A DNA stretch of 64,000 nucleotides from Roseburia sp. (GTDB lineage Bacteria; Bacillota; Clostridia; Lachnospirales; Lachnospiraceae): the NCBI GenBank assembly GCA_019421345.1, contig JAHZFL010000003.1, positions 231,162-295,161 of the forward strand, given 5' to 3'. Shown here in pieces: positions 8,625 to 17,927 of the stretch (positions are counted from its first letter, which is position 1; every line of letters begins with the position of its first letter). The notes under the pieces were generated by a model. The model had not been told where the DNA came from. It worked only from the letters and a program-made list of their open reading frames with translations, and did not search any database. The translations under genes were made by a program, and so were the position numbers.

Positions 8625-9811
8625 GTTCCGCTCTCCTCCTTACTCTGTTCTATGTGCGCCGCCGCGCGTTTTGCAAATACCAGACTCTCCAAAAGACTGT
8701 TGCTCGCCAGGCGGTTCTTCCCGTGTACGCCGTTGCAGCTTGTCTCACCCACTGCATACAGATGCGGCATCGTCGTCATGGAATGACTGTCGACATAGAC
8801 GCCTCCCATAAAATAATGCTGCGCCGGAACGATCGGAACCGGCTCTTTCAAAAGATCGTAGCCTTCGTCGAGACATTTCTGATAGATATTTGGAAAATGC
8901 TCCAAAATCACCTTCCTTGGAACCTTTTCAAAGGAAAGATATTCGTATTTTACCTGTTCCTTTTTCATCTCCTCATAAATTGCCTGTGTCACCACATCAC
9001 GCGGCAAAAGCTCGTTGACGAACCGTTCCCCCTTGTGATTGAGAAGGATTGCGCCCTCGCCTCTTGCCGATTCCGAGATCAAAAAGCTGCGTCCCGGTTT
9101 CTCGCTATAAAGACAGGTCGGATGAATCTGCACATAATCCATATGCTCCAGCCGGACGCCATGCTTTTTTGCAATGCGGCAGGCGTCGCCCGTCAACGAT
9201 GAAAAATTTGTAGAGTGTTCATAAAGACCGCCGATGCCTCCGGTCGCCATAACAACATCGCCCGCCTGGATCAAAAGCCGCTCTCCCTCTTTTGTTTCTG
9301 CAAGAATCCCAAAGCACGCGCCGTCTCTTGCGAGAATGTCCGTCATTGCCGTGTATTCCATGATCGCGGCGTTTGGCAGACGTTTAACCTGTGCAAGCAG
9401 CTTTGTTGTGATTTCTTTTCCCGTAATATCCTTATGATAACAAATGCGCGCTCTCGAATGTGCGCCCTCGCGCGTGTAAGCAAGCGAGCCGTCCGCGTTT
9501 TTGGCAAAACGCACGCCAAGCGCCAAAAGCTCATCAATTACGGCGCGGCTTCCGCGCAGCATAATATCGACGCTCTCCCTCCGGTTCTCATAGTGACCCG
9601 CGCGCATTGTGTCCTCAAAATAGCTGTCATAGTCAGCTTCATCTGCAAGCACGCAGATGCCGCCCTGTGCAAGCATGGAATCACAGCTTTCCAAATCCTC
9701 CTTAGAAAGCATTAAAATCCGTTTACCGGCGTCTAAATGCAATGCTGTGTAAAGTCCCGCAACACCGCAGCCTGCGATAACGACGTCGTACTCATAGGTT
9801 GACCGTTCCAT
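8621..9811 (-). CDS. nadB: L-aspartate oxidase, short form
   Basis: FAD enzyme oxidising aspartate to iminoaspartate, the first step of de novo NAD synthesis. The Rossmann motif is VVIAGCGVAGLYTALHL at residues 9-25. Substrate and FAD loops SESARGEGAILLNHKGERFV and NGVHGKNRLASNSLLESLVF are intact. At 396 residues it lacks the C-terminal helical domain found in E. coli NadB (about 540 residues); short forms are known in clostridia. No nadA lies beside it, so quinolinate synthase must be encoded elsewhere or be missing. Confidence 0.93.
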   Translation of the reverse strand: MERSTYEYDVVIAGCGVAGLYTALHLDAGKRILMLSKEDLESCDSMLAQGGICVLADEADYDSYFEDTMRAGHYENRRESVDIMLRGSRAVIDELLALGVRFAKNADGSLAYTREGAHSRARICYHKDITGKEITTKLLAQVKRLPNAAIMEYTAMTDILARDGACFGILAETKEGERLLIQAGDVVMATGGIGGLYEHSTNFSSLTGDACRIAKKHGVRLEHMDYVQIHPTCLYSEKPGRSFLISESARGEGAILLNHKGERFVNELLPRDVVTQAIYEEMKKEQVKYEYLSFEKVPRKVILEHFPNIYQKCLDEGYDLLKEPVPIVPAQHYFMGGVYVDSHSMTTMPHLYAVGETSCNGVHGKNRLASNSLLESLVFAKRAAAHIEQSKEESGT

Positions 9812-9853
9812 AGTGTCCTTCTTTCCTATCTGTCCATTTCACAGTTTTCCATG

Positions 9854-9882
9854 AGTATAGCATATATGTATACACCTGACAA
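9854..9882 (-). promoter_or_regulatory. Promoter of nadB-nadC-niaR
   Basis: Minus strand: TTGTCA (9882-9877), a 17-base spacer, then TATACT (9859-9854). The start point should be near 9847, giving a leader of about 36 bases before nadB. The -35 box lies inside the inverted repeat listed next. Confidence 0.8.
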
Positions 9883-9891
9883 GACAGATGT
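9872..9891. promoter_or_regulatory. Probable NiaR operator
   Basis: A 20-bp imperfect palindrome, ACACCTGACAAGACAGATGT, with 7 of 10 base pairs symmetric, covers the -35 box of the nadB promoter. Repression by blocking RNA polymerase is the simplest reading, and NiaR is encoded in the same operon. The match to the NiaR family site is from general knowledge, not a search. Confidence 0.65.
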
Positions 9892-9895
9892 GGAA

Positions 9896-10942
9896 TTAAG
9901 TGCTGGGAACAAAACGTCTGACAGATTTTTCAAAAAGGCGATAAAAAATCTGTCCATACAGACTTCCGCAGATATTATGTAAAATGCGGAAGAAAATAGC
10001 GCCCGGAAGTCCGATCAGCCCCGTTGCGACAGCCATCGCGCCAAACGAATTGAAAAACGACTGCCAGCCGTAGTCTGCCGATAAGCCGACGCCGATTCCG
10101 CCGATAATTCCCGCGTAGGACAAAAATGACGGGGGAAGCAGCAGATAAAGCAGCAAAAATACAATACCGCCAAACAGATTCCCAGGTATCCTTCCGTATG
10201 CCCGCGCCTTCGCATCCTGATGAAACGGCAGCATCACGGACATCGCCGCGATCCCCGCCCACATGGAACGCGGAAAATGAAAAAGCTCCATCAGGCACAT
10301 CAGGGATGAAACGCCAAGTGCCAGCGAAATCTGCCATTTTGTGCGTGAGGACGCCAGATCAAATTCAAAAAATACATGCTTTAGCTCTCTCTTATACACA
10401 CGTCCGCGATGTCCTCTGTAAAACACAAGCATCGTAAGCGCTGCTCCAAGCGCAAGTCCTGCAATTCTTAAAGAAAAATCCCTGCCTGATACGTCATAGC
10501 CATAGAGCAGCAGATAGCCGAGTATGACCGTCGACTGGTTTGACATGATAAAATTATGGCAGCTCAGCAGCGCAAGCAGAAATATACATGCGATATTGAC
10601 AAGCATTCCTCCGACCGGACCAAGTGCATTGGCAAGTCTTGGTCCGCCGGTCAATACCGCAAAAATAGTGACGATGACAAAGAGCGAATGCTTCATACAG
10701 ATGCCGAAATCCGCATTTTTAAAAACCATGAGAAAAAGCAGTACGACAACTCCCACGATGCTGTTTTCTCCGCCGAGCAGCGCACTGGCACCCATGACAA
10801 AGCCCATGCAAAACAGCATGGTAATGGCGATCTTAAACAGATAGATCGCAATATGCCGCAGTTTTTCCCTCCTGTTTGCGGCATTTCTTATGACTGCCTT
10901 TGAGCCCGCCTGATTTAATTGTAATTCCTGATAAAATGTCAT
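9896..10942 (-). CDS. FUSC-like integral membrane protein
   Basis: 348 residues from the ATG at 10942, which has GGAG 7 bases upstream. There are about ten hydrophobic segments in two clusters: residues about 30-180, and about 205-330 after a basic linker (YRGHRGRVYKRELKH). This doubled layout is typical of fusaric-acid-resistance/aromatic-acid-exporter-like membrane proteins. No ATPase or ion-binding motif was seen. The substrate is unknown. It is divergent from nothing and stands alone between the nad operon and a CPBP protease gene. Confidence 0.6.
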   Translation of the reverse strand: MTFYQELQLNQAGSKAVIRNAANRREKLRHIAIYLFKIAITMLFCMGFVMGASALLGGENSIVGVVVLLFLMVFKNADFGICMKHSLFVIVTIFAVLTGGPRLANALGPVGGMLVNIACIFLLALLSCHNFIMSNQSTVILGYLLLYGYDVSGRDFSLRIAGLALGAALTMLVFYRGHRGRVYKRELKHVFFEFDLASSRTKWQISLALGVSSLMCLMELFHFPRSMWAGIAAMSVMLPFHQDAKARAYGRIPGNLFGGIVFLLLYLLLPPSFLSYAGIIGGIGVGLSADYGWQSFFNSFGAMAVATGLIGLPGAIFFRILHNICGSLYGQIFYRLFEKSVRRFVPST

Positions 10943-11026
10943 AATAATCTCCATTCCAACTTCAAACTTTGCAATTTGCAGTGAGGGATTATACCATCAG
11001 AAGATCTATTTGTCAATTTCAAAAAT

Positions 11027-12031
11027 TTATTTTTCCGGCTGCGCCTCTCCGGCTTCCGCCGCCTCAAAAACACCGTCCTTTGACTTTCGCGTGAACAGGA
11101 ATAAAGTTCCCGCGACAAGTACGACCGTGGTCGCAAGACCGCCCTCCATGCCGAACGCTCCGCCGTGTATCAGTCCTCTCCCTTCCGTCGTCACACTCTC
11201 AAACACCGTGCAGGAGGTCTCGATGCCGCTCACCTTGATCCCATAGAAATTTCCCTGTACAAAGTTCCAGATCGAGTGAAGCGCCCCAATCCCCCAGATA
11301 CTTCCGCGCTTGATAAAGTAAACCGATGCAAAAATGCCAAACAGTGTCAGATTGAGAAAGGCAAGCACGCTGATCCCGCTGTTTGCCAGATGCAGCGCTG
11401 CAAAGAAAAGCGCATTTAAGATAACTGCAACCCACATCGGATAGCGTCTGCCGATTGATACGAAAAGGTAGCTGCGCAGCAGCACCTCCTCCGCCATTCC
11501 CTGGATCAGGAATCCAAGCCCGAACAGCAGAAAGATTCCCGGCGTAAATGATGCCAAAAAACCGGTCAGCTTCAGCGAGCCCGTCACGACGCAGAGTAAG
11601 ACTGCCGCCGAAAAAATAGCAAAGCCCACAACAAGTCCGATGCCGTATTCTTTCAGAAAATCCTTTTTCACGAAACCGAGCGTCTCCATCCTACGCTTTT
11701 GAAGCAGCTTACAAAACAGCATCGTGATCAGGATCATAAAAATATTGGAAAACAGCATACTGATGATGATCGGATCGCTGCTCGCAAGACGCGCAGCGGC
11801 ATCCATCAGCAGATCATAGTCTCCCGCTGCGACCGCATCCAGATAGCCCCGGTCGGTGGACATCAGAAAAATCTGCACCGGCACAACCGCAAAGGACTGC
11901 GCAAGAGAAATGACAAAAAACAGCACGGTAAATATCAAAAGCTCTACAAACCAGTTTCTGCCCTTTTTTGCCGCCCGCGCCTCCAACACGGCTCTTGGGG
12001 TTTCCAGCTTTAAGTTCAACTTCATATTCAT
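11027..12031 (-). CDS. CPBP-family intramembrane glutamic protease
   Basis: 334 residues, eight or so membrane segments. It has the three CPBP/Abi motifs: EEVLLRSYLF (catalytic Glu pair and Arg), the His in FAALHLANSG, and HSIWNFVQG. Family members cleave membrane substrates or serve in peptide maturation and self-immunity; no partner is obvious here. The last 60 residues include a Gly-rich stretch, one more helix and a basic tail. AGGAGG lies 8 bases before the ATG. Confidence 0.88.
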   Translation of the reverse strand: MNMKLNLKLETPRAVLEARAAKKGRNWFVELLIFTVLFFVISLAQSFAVVPVQIFLMSTDRGYLDAVAAGDYDLLMDAAARLASSDPIIISMLFSNIFMILITMLFCKLLQKRRMETLGFVKKDFLKEYGIGLVVGFAIFSAAVLLCVVTGSLKLTGFLASFTPGIFLLFGLGFLIQGMAEEVLLRSYLFVSIGRRYPMWVAVILNALFFAALHLANSGISVLAFLNLTLFGIFASVYFIKRGSIWGIGALHSIWNFVQGNFYGIKVSGIETSCTVFESVTTEGRGLIHGGAFGMEGGLATTVVLVAGTLFLFTRKSKDGVFEAAEAGEAQPEK

Positions 12032-12051
12032 GTTTTCTACCTCCTGTCATT

Positions 12052-12080
12052 AAATTACCATAGTGGTATAGACATGTAAA
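12052..12080 (-). promoter_or_regulatory. Promoter with palindrome ahead of CPBP protease gene
   Basis: Minus strand TTTACA, 17-base spacer, TAATTT. The 13-bp palindrome TACCA-TAG-TGGTA (12056-12068) overlaps the spacer and -10 region, a suitable place for a repressor. No regulator gene is adjacent. Confidence 0.45.
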
Positions 12081-12179
12081 GTGTGAAAGAAACGATCGTG
12101 AAAGTTCTTTTTGTATAATTTTCACCTCCCTGCAAATACTGTTCCCATACAGTCAGTCCATAATGAAGGAGGATTTACC

Positions 12180-12614
12180 ATGACAACGACCGATACTATT
12201 TCTCTTTTGCGCGAATGTAACGCGGGAACACAGATGGCAGTCTTTTCTATCAACGAGATAATGGAAAATGTAAAGGAACCAAAGCTTTTGGAGCTGTTAT
12301 CAGCAGCGAAGGAGCAGCACGAGCGGCTTGGCAATGAAATCCATGTGCTCCTGCAGCAAAACGGCGACGAGACAAAGGACCCCGGCGCTGTGGCAAAGGG
12401 TATGTCATGGCTGAAAACAAACGCAAAGCTCGCCTTGCATGACAGCGACCGCGTCTGCGCGGGACTTGTGACAGACGGCTGCCACATGGGAATCAAAACG
12501 ATCCAGCGCTATCTGAACGAGTATTTGGCGGCGGACAAGATTTCCGTGCAAAAGGCGCAGGAGTTGAGCAAGATAGAGGAAAAACTCGTTGAGGCTCTAA
12601 AACCATATCTTTAG
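12180..12614 (+). CDS. Small helical protein, possibly ferritin-like bundle
   Basis: 144 residues, start fixed by AAGGAGGATTTACC before the ATG at 12180. It is almost entirely helical with four predicted amphipathic helices. Glu and His residues sit in positions such as KEQHERLGNEIH, LALHDSDRVCAGLVTDGCHMG and KIEEKLVEA. That pattern resembles four-helix-bundle stress proteins of the DUF2383/ferritin-like type, but no family signature is certain. It is a single-gene unit ended by a strong bidirectional terminator. Confidence 0.65.
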   Translation: MTTTDTISLLRECNAGTQMAVFSINEIMENVKEPKLLELLSAAKEQHERLGNEIHVLLQQNGDETKDPGAVAKGMSWLKTNAKLALHDSDRVCAGLVTDGCHMGIKTIQRYLNEYLAADKISVQKAQELSKIEEKLVEALKPYL

Positions 12615-12652
12615 GGAGTCAGCATAAAAGTTTCGTATAAAGCAAACACAAA

Positions 12653-12693
12653 ACTGCCGTCAGGGATGCGCGCTGCGCTTTCCTGACGGCAGT
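12653..12693. terminator. Bidirectional terminator
   Basis: ACTGCCGTCAGG (12653-12664) pairs perfectly with CCTGACGGCAGT (12682-12693). Plus-strand tail TGTCAATTTTT; minus-strand tail TTTGTGTTTG. It lies between the convergent helical-protein gene and pepF. Confidence 0.85.
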
Positions 12694-12710
12694 TGTCAAT
12701 TTTTACCGTA

Positions 12711-14507
12711 TTAAATCAATGTCTCAATCTCGTCTAGCACCTCACCGAACACATCGAGTGCATTCTGGATCGGAGTCGCTTCCTCCATGTTGATGCCGAC
12801 CATCTTTAAGAGCTCTACCGGAGACTTTGAGCAGCCGCCGGATAAAAATTCTTTATAGCGTTCCACTGCCGGAGCGCCCTTCTCTAAAATTTCATGAGCG
12901 ATTGCAACTGCGGCAGAAAAGCTTGTCGCATACTGATATACATAGAAATTATAGTAGAAATGCGGGATTCTCGCCCACTCATAGGAAATCTCCTCGTCGG
13001 AAACCATATCCGGACCGTAATACTTTTTATTAAGTTCCAGATACAGCGCACAGAGATTGTCCGCTGTCAGGTTCTCGCCGTTTTCCACCATTGCATTGGA
13101 GCGCATCTCATACTCCGCAAACATCGTCTGACGGTATACCGTTCCCTTAAAGCTGTCGAGATAGTGATTGAGCAGATATGCGCGCTCCTTCTGATCCTCG
13201 GTATTGGCAAGCAGGTATTCCATCAAAAGGATCTCGTTGCAGGTGGACGCCACCTCAGCGACAAAAATCTTATAGCCGGCATAGATATACGGCTGATTCT
13301 CGTTCGAGTAGTAGGAATGCATCGCATGACCCATCTCGTGCGCAAGCGTAAACATATTATCCAGCGTGTCGTTATGATTTAACAATACAAACGGATGTGC
13401 GCCGTAAGCGCCTGCGGAATAAGCGCCGCTCCGCTTTCCCTCATTCTCATAGACATCCAGCCAACGGCTCTCAAAGCCCTCTTTTACTTTGGCAACATAA
13501 TCTTCGCCAAGAGGAGCCAGCGCCTTTAACACCGTCTCCTTTGCCTCCTCGAACGTAATCTTTTTCGCAACATCCGCGATCATCGGCGTATAAATGTCAT
13601 ACATATGAAGCTCGTCCACGCCGAGACATTTCTTGCGCAGTCTTACATAACGGTGCATCTTATCCATGTTCTTATTGACGGTCTCCACCAGATTGTAGTA
13701 CACCTTGGACGGCACGTTATTTGCATCCACGGCAGCCTCAAGCGTAGACGGATAATTTCTTGCCTTCGCATAAAAAATCTGCTGCTTGACCTGACCGTTA
13801 TAAAGCCCTGCCAAAGTGTTTGCAAACTGCTTGTAGACACTGTAAAAATTCTCAAAGGCGTCCTTTCTGACGCGGCGGTCTGCGGATTCCTCAAGCGGTA
13901 CAAAATTGCCGTGGGAAAGGCGTACGGTCTCCCCATTCTCGTCCGTGATCTGCGGATAAACCATATCCGCGTTGCTGATAATGGAAAATACCTGATCCGG
14001 CACCTGCGCCATCTCTCCGGTCATTGCGACGAGCTTTTCCATCTCAGACGATAAGCTGTGCGCCTTGCGTCTTTGAATCTCTTGGATCTGTCCGCGATAA
14101 AGCGCAAGCGCCGGCTTTTCCTTTATATACTGCTCCAGCAGGTCCGTATCTGCCGCCAGGATCTCCGGCACGATAAACGCGGTGCGGCTGGAATAGTCGG
14201 TATAGAGTGTGTACATCCTCTGGGACATCGCCTGATGCGCCGTATTTTTCTGATCCTGATCAAAGAGACGCTCCGCATAACTGAAGGCAAGCTCAAGCTT
14301 CTGCTCTGCATCCGCCGACTTTTCAAGCACGGCAAGAAGATTTTCTGCTGACGCCGTCACCTTTCCCTCAAAGGCTTCCAATTCCCCGGTCAGGGTCCGG
14401 CAGGCAGAAAGCTGCTCCTCCCACGCCTCCTTAGAGGCGAACATCGCACTTAAGTCCCATGTATATTCTTCTTTTACTTCACTTCTTTTTGGTAATTCTT
14501 TTGCCAT
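12711..14507 (-). CDS. pepF: Oligoendopeptidase F
   Basis: M3B zinc metallopeptidase that degrades short peptides in the cytosol. The start at 14507 (MAKELPKRSEVKEEYTWDLS) has GGAGG at proper distance; upstream in-frame codons are too close or lack a site. It has 598 residues. The catalytic motif LAHEMGHAMHSYYS gives HExxH, and the downstream EVASTCNEILLMEYL supplies the third zinc ligand. The C-terminal YQYATSFSAAVAIA block is typical of PepF. Confidence 0.96.
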   Translation of the reverse strand: MAKELPKRSEVKEEYTWDLSAMFASKEAWEEQLSACRTLTGELEAFEGKVTASAENLLAVLEKSADAEQKLELAFSYAERLFDQDQKNTAHQAMSQRMYTLYTDYSSRTAFIVPEILAADTDLLEQYIKEKPALALYRGQIQEIQRRKAHSLSSEMEKLVAMTGEMAQVPDQVFSIISNADMVYPQITDENGETVRLSHGNFVPLEESADRRVRKDAFENFYSVYKQFANTLAGLYNGQVKQQIFYAKARNYPSTLEAAVDANNVPSKVYYNLVETVNKNMDKMHRYVRLRKKCLGVDELHMYDIYTPMIADVAKKITFEEAKETVLKALAPLGEDYVAKVKEGFESRWLDVYENEGKRSGAYSAGAYGAHPFVLLNHNDTLDNMFTLAHEMGHAMHSYYSNENQPYIYAGYKIFVAEVASTCNEILLMEYLLANTEDQKERAYLLNHYLDSFKGTVYRQTMFAEYEMRSNAMVENGENLTADNLCALYLELNKKYYGPDMVSDEEISYEWARIPHFYYNFYVYQYATSFSAAVAIAHEILEKGAPAVERYKEFLSGGCSKSPVELLKMVGINMEEATPIQNALDVFGEVLDEIETLI

Positions 14508-14534
14508 CATATCCTCCTTATTCTGTCCTGATGA

Positions 14535-14611
14535 AACAACGAGCGGCACACTGTGCGAGCCACTCTTATGTCAACAACGGTCATCACGCTGTGCGAGATT
14601 CCCTTATGTCA
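14535..14611 (+). repeat. Palindromic intergenic repeat, two adjacent copies
   Basis: Copy one (14535-14574) starts AACAACGAGCGGCACAC and ends CTCTTATGTCAA. A diverged second copy (14573-14611) starts AACAACGGTCATCACGC. Both can form a short hairpin. They belong to the dispersed family also at 32788, 36684 and 46154. Confidence 0.75.
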
Positions 14612-14698
14612 CTCCAAAAGCAATGATATTTTGCTTCTTCCATAAATTTACTATGTCACAGCAAAAAAGTAAAGAGGAAACTGCCATTTCCCTCACCC

Positions 14699-14727
14699 TT
14701 GCGTTTCGGCGGTGTATCAACTATAAT
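14699..14727 (+). promoter_or_regulatory. Promoter of rqcH
   Basis: TTGCGT, 17-base spacer, TATAAT, about 50 bases before the ATG at 14776. It lies just past the repeat pair. Confidence 0.7.
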
Positions 14728-14775
14728 AAATGCGCTGCCCCTGCAGCAAAACAAACGCAAGGAGATAGAATTTTT

Positions 14776-16521
14776 ATGGCTTTGGACGGTTTTGTAATAT
14801 CCAATTTAGTATATGAACTGAATCAGACAATTTTAAATGCGAGAATCAGCAAGATCGCGCAGCCGGAAAATGACGAGCTGCTCTTTACGCTGAAAGGAAC
14901 GGGCGGTCAGTTCCGTCTTGCCATGTCGGCAAGCGCTTCGCTGCCCTTTTTATACCTGACGGAGCACAATAAGACAAGCCCCCTGACAGCGCCGAATTTC
15001 TGTATGCTGCTGCGCAAGCACATCGCCAACGGGCGTATTGTGCGCATTTACCAGCCGCAGATGGAGCGCATTATCAATTTTGAGATCGAGCATCTGGACG
15101 AGCTGGGCGATCTTTGTAAAAAAACCCTGATCGTTGAGCTGATGGGCAAGCACAGCAACATTATTTTCTGCAGCTCCGACGGAATGATCATCGACAGCAT
15201 CAAGCACGTCTCGGCGATGATGAGCTCCGTGCGCGAGGTTCTCCCTGGGCGCGCCTACTCTATTCCAGCGACGCAAAGCGACAGATTAAACCCGCTGGAG
15301 GTCACGGAGTCCGCCTTTTTGGAAAGCGTGATGACAAAGCCATCCTCCATCGCAAAGGCAGTCTACACCTCCTTTACCGGCATCAGCCCGGTCATGGCGA
15401 GTGAAATCTGCTTTCGGGCATCGATTGACGCAGATATGCCGGTCGCTTCCCTAAGCGGCGATGCAAAGCTGCACCTTTACCGGAATTTCCATTGGATGAT
15501 GGAGGACGTGGCAAACCACAGCTACTGCCCGAATATTATCTCGCGCGGCAGGGAGCCTATTGACTTTTTTTGCTTCCGGCTTGCAGAATATGAGGGCGCT
15601 GACTATACTGTGACAGACTACGACTCCATTTCCCGCGTGCTGGAGGAATATTACGCCTCCAAAAATATCTACACCCGCATCCGACAGAAATCCTCCGACC
15701 TGCGCCGGATCGTCGGAAATGCCATAGAGCGCAGCCGAAAAAAATTTGCACTTCAGGAAAAACAGCTAAAGGACACCGAAAAACGTGAAAAATACAAGGT
15801 TTATGGCGAGCTGATCCATACCTACGGCTATGGACTCGCCGAGGGTGCAAAGGAGCTTGAGGCGCTCAATTATTACACAAACGAAATGATAACGATCCCC
15901 CTCGACCCACAGCTTGACGCGAAGGCAAACGCACAGAAATATTTTGACCGCTACAACAAGCTAAAGCGCACCTGCGAGGCGCTGACCGATCTGATCCTTG
16001 AGACAGAGACAGAGATCTCTCATCTGGAAAGCATTTCCGCCTCCCTCGACATCGCGCTCACGGAGGACGATCTGGTGCAGATCAAGGAGGAGCTGACGGA
16101 ATTTGGTTATATAAAGCGGAAACGGACGGACAAGAAGGCAAAAATAAAAAGCAAGCCCTTCCACTACCGCACCTTTGACGGCTACGATATTTACGTCGGA
16201 AAAAATAATTACCAGAATGAGGAACTTACCTTTAAATTTGCAACCGGAAATGACTGGTGGTTTCATGCGAAAGGGATTCCAGGCTCCCATGTCATCGTAA
16301 AATCCAACAATGAGGAGCTGCCGGACCACGTCTTTGAGGACGCCGGCAGACTTGCGGCATATTACTCCAAAGCACGCGGCGGCGACAAGGTCGAGATCGA
16401 TTATCTCCAGAAAAAAAATGTGAAAAAGCCGGGCGGCGGCGCGCCGGGGTTTGTGGTTTATTATACCAACTACTCCCTGACGATCGACTCCGATATTTCT
16501 GCTCTAACCTTGATCGAGTAA
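14776..16521 (+). CDS. rqcH: Ribosome quality-control factor RqcH (NFACT family)
   Basis: 581 residues from the ATG at 14776, chosen for AAGGAGATAG before it and the family start MALDGFVISNLVYELNQ. RqcH binds stalled 50S-peptidyl-tRNA complexes and directs Ala tailing of the nascent chain for degradation. Domain order: NFACT-N (1-about 270), coiled coil/middle (about 330-440), and NFACT-R with DWWFHAKGIPGSHVIVKS and KKPGGGAPGFVVYYTNYSL. It was long annotated as a fibronectin-binding protein. It is transcribed alone from its own promoter. Confidence 0.95.
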   Translation: MALDGFVISNLVYELNQTILNARISKIAQPENDELLFTLKGTGGQFRLAMSASASLPFLYLTEHNKTSPLTAPNFCMLLRKHIANGRIVRIYQPQMERIINFEIEHLDELGDLCKKTLIVELMGKHSNIIFCSSDGMIIDSIKHVSAMMSSVREVLPGRAYSIPATQSDRLNPLEVTESAFLESVMTKPSSIAKAVYTSFTGISPVMASEICFRASIDADMPVASLSGDAKLHLYRNFHWMMEDVANHSYCPNIISRGREPIDFFCFRLAEYEGADYTVTDYDSISRVLEEYYASKNIYTRIRQKSSDLRRIVGNAIERSRKKFALQEKQLKDTEKREKYKVYGELIHTYGYGLAEGAKELEALNYYTNEMITIPLDPQLDAKANAQKYFDRYNKLKRTCEALTDLILETETEISHLESISASLDIALTEDDLVQIKEELTEFGYIKRKRTDKKAKIKSKPFHYRTFDGYDIYVGKNNYQNEELTFKFATGNDWWFHAKGIPGSHVIVKSNNEELPDHVFEDAGRLAAYYSKARGGDKVEIDYLQKKNVKKPGGGAPGFVVYYTNYSLTIDSDISALTLIE

Positions 16522-16538
16522 GCAGTTCCCCGATCCGT

Positions 16539-17927
16539 TTAAACCTGAGGCTCGTGCATCTGTATCTGCACATCATACGTTCCGCCGGCGCGTTCCTTCC
16601 ATAGAAGCTTATAGCCATGCGCCCGGATGATCTGTGTGACGATGCGCAGTCCCATAATATGTACCCCGGCGTCCTCTCCACTGCCGCTGCCATCCTGCAA
16701 AAGCGCCTTAACGATCCTTGCAGGGATTCCCGCTCCGCTGTCGGCAAAGGTCATACGGATTCCGTCCTCACATCGGGCGGCTGTCACGAAAATGCAGCAG
16801 CCGTCCGGATTGTGACGGATACTGTTGCCGATCAGATTCCGAAAAGCCCGCAGCAGCAAATTCACATCACCACAGATCTTAAACGGCTCCGCCGCCTCGT
16901 GGACGGAAAGCTCGAACTCATATTTCCCCGAAAGTCCCTGATTATAATATTCTGCTACACATTCCCGCAGTAAAACGGCGGGAGAAACCATGACAAGCGT
17001 AAGCGGCTGTGCCTGATATTCCAGCTTGGAGGTGAGATTTAAGTCTGCGATCAACTGGTGGATCATAAGGCTCTGCTCTTTTATGGCCTGCGCTCTTTTC
17101 TGCATCTGCTCCTCTGTCATGCCGTCCCCCGAAAGCTCGTCCGCATATCCGGTGATCAGCGCCAGCGGCGTTCGGATGTCGTGCGATACCCCGGCAATCC
17201 ACTCTGTGCGCGCCGCATCACGCTTTGTCAGCTTCTGCTCCTGCCACTCCAAAAGCCGCGCCGTCTCGTTTAATTTTGCCGCCAGCTCTCCCATTAGCCC
17301 CTTTTCCGGGATTGGCTCATGTTCCTTTTGGGTCAACTGCTCTAAGCCCCGCGCAATCGGGCGCATCGAACGATAAAACCGGTAGGCAAGCCATAGCGAC
17401 AGCACAAGCAGCAGGATAAGATTTGCCGTCAGCATTTGCAAAAGCAGAGCAGGCATATTTTGCACCATCGCAAGGTCATAGAGCACACTAAAACGTGTGA
17501 CGCTGTCTTGCTCCATCCCAAAAACCATCAGTTCCTCACCGTTCCGCCAGACGCGCACCGGATAATCGTTTAGATACCAGCGGCTTAGAGCGGCAACATC
17601 GCCGATGCTGTAATGATGGTTTAGCTCCGGCGGCAGCTCCCAGCTCCATGCGACAGCGCCGCTTTCATCCAAAAGCATCGCCCACACAAAGGAGCTCTCA
17701 GAGAGAAGGCGCATCCCCTCCTCCCCCATTGCGCGCACGCCGTTTTCCTGCCCCAGTGAATTTACGACAGCCTCCATTGTCTCCCGGCTGATGTCCCGTC
17801 CGTTTGCCTTTCCTATATTAATGACGCCGATATAGAGAAACAACGCAAAATTTAAGTAAAGCAGCAGCATTGCCAGAAAAATTCCTGACAGAATATACCT
17901 TCTGCATATTTTCCACAGGCTTTTCAT
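16539..17927 (-). CDS. Sensor histidine kinase
   Basis: 462 residues from the ATG at 17927, which has AGGAG 8 bases upstream. An N-terminal helix (about 12-35), an extracytoplasmic domain of about 110 residues and a second helix (about 155-180) come first. The cytoplasmic HisKA box is GVSHDIRTPLALITGYADEL, with an H-box His. The HATPase region has an RNLIGNSIRHNP N-box and the G-boxes FADSGAGIP and GLRIV. The sizeable sensor loop differs from the very short one of BceS-type kinases. It overlaps the regulator gene, and the pair diverges from an ABC operon. Confidence 0.92.
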   Translation of the reverse strand: MKSLWKICRRYILSGIFLAMLLLYLNFALFLYIGVINIGKANGRDISRETMEAVVNSLGQENGVRAMGEEGMRLLSESSFVWAMLLDESGAVAWSWELPPELNHHYSIGDVAALSRWYLNDYPVRVWRNGEELMVFGMEQDSVTRFSVLYDLAMVQNMPALLLQMLTANLILLLVLSLWLAYRFYRSMRPIARGLEQLTQKEHEPIPEKGLMGELAAKLNETARLLEWQEQKLTKRDAARTEWIAGVSHDIRTPLALITGYADELSGDGMTEEQMQKRAQAIKEQSLMIHQLIADLNLTSKLEYQAQPLTLVMVSPAVLLRECVAEYYNQGLSGKYEFELSVHEAAEPFKICGDVNLLLRAFRNLIGNSIRHNPDGCCIFVTAARCEDGIRMTFADSGAGIPARIVKALLQDGSGSGEDAGVHIMGLRIVTQIIRAHGYKLLWKERAGGTYDVQIQMHEPQV

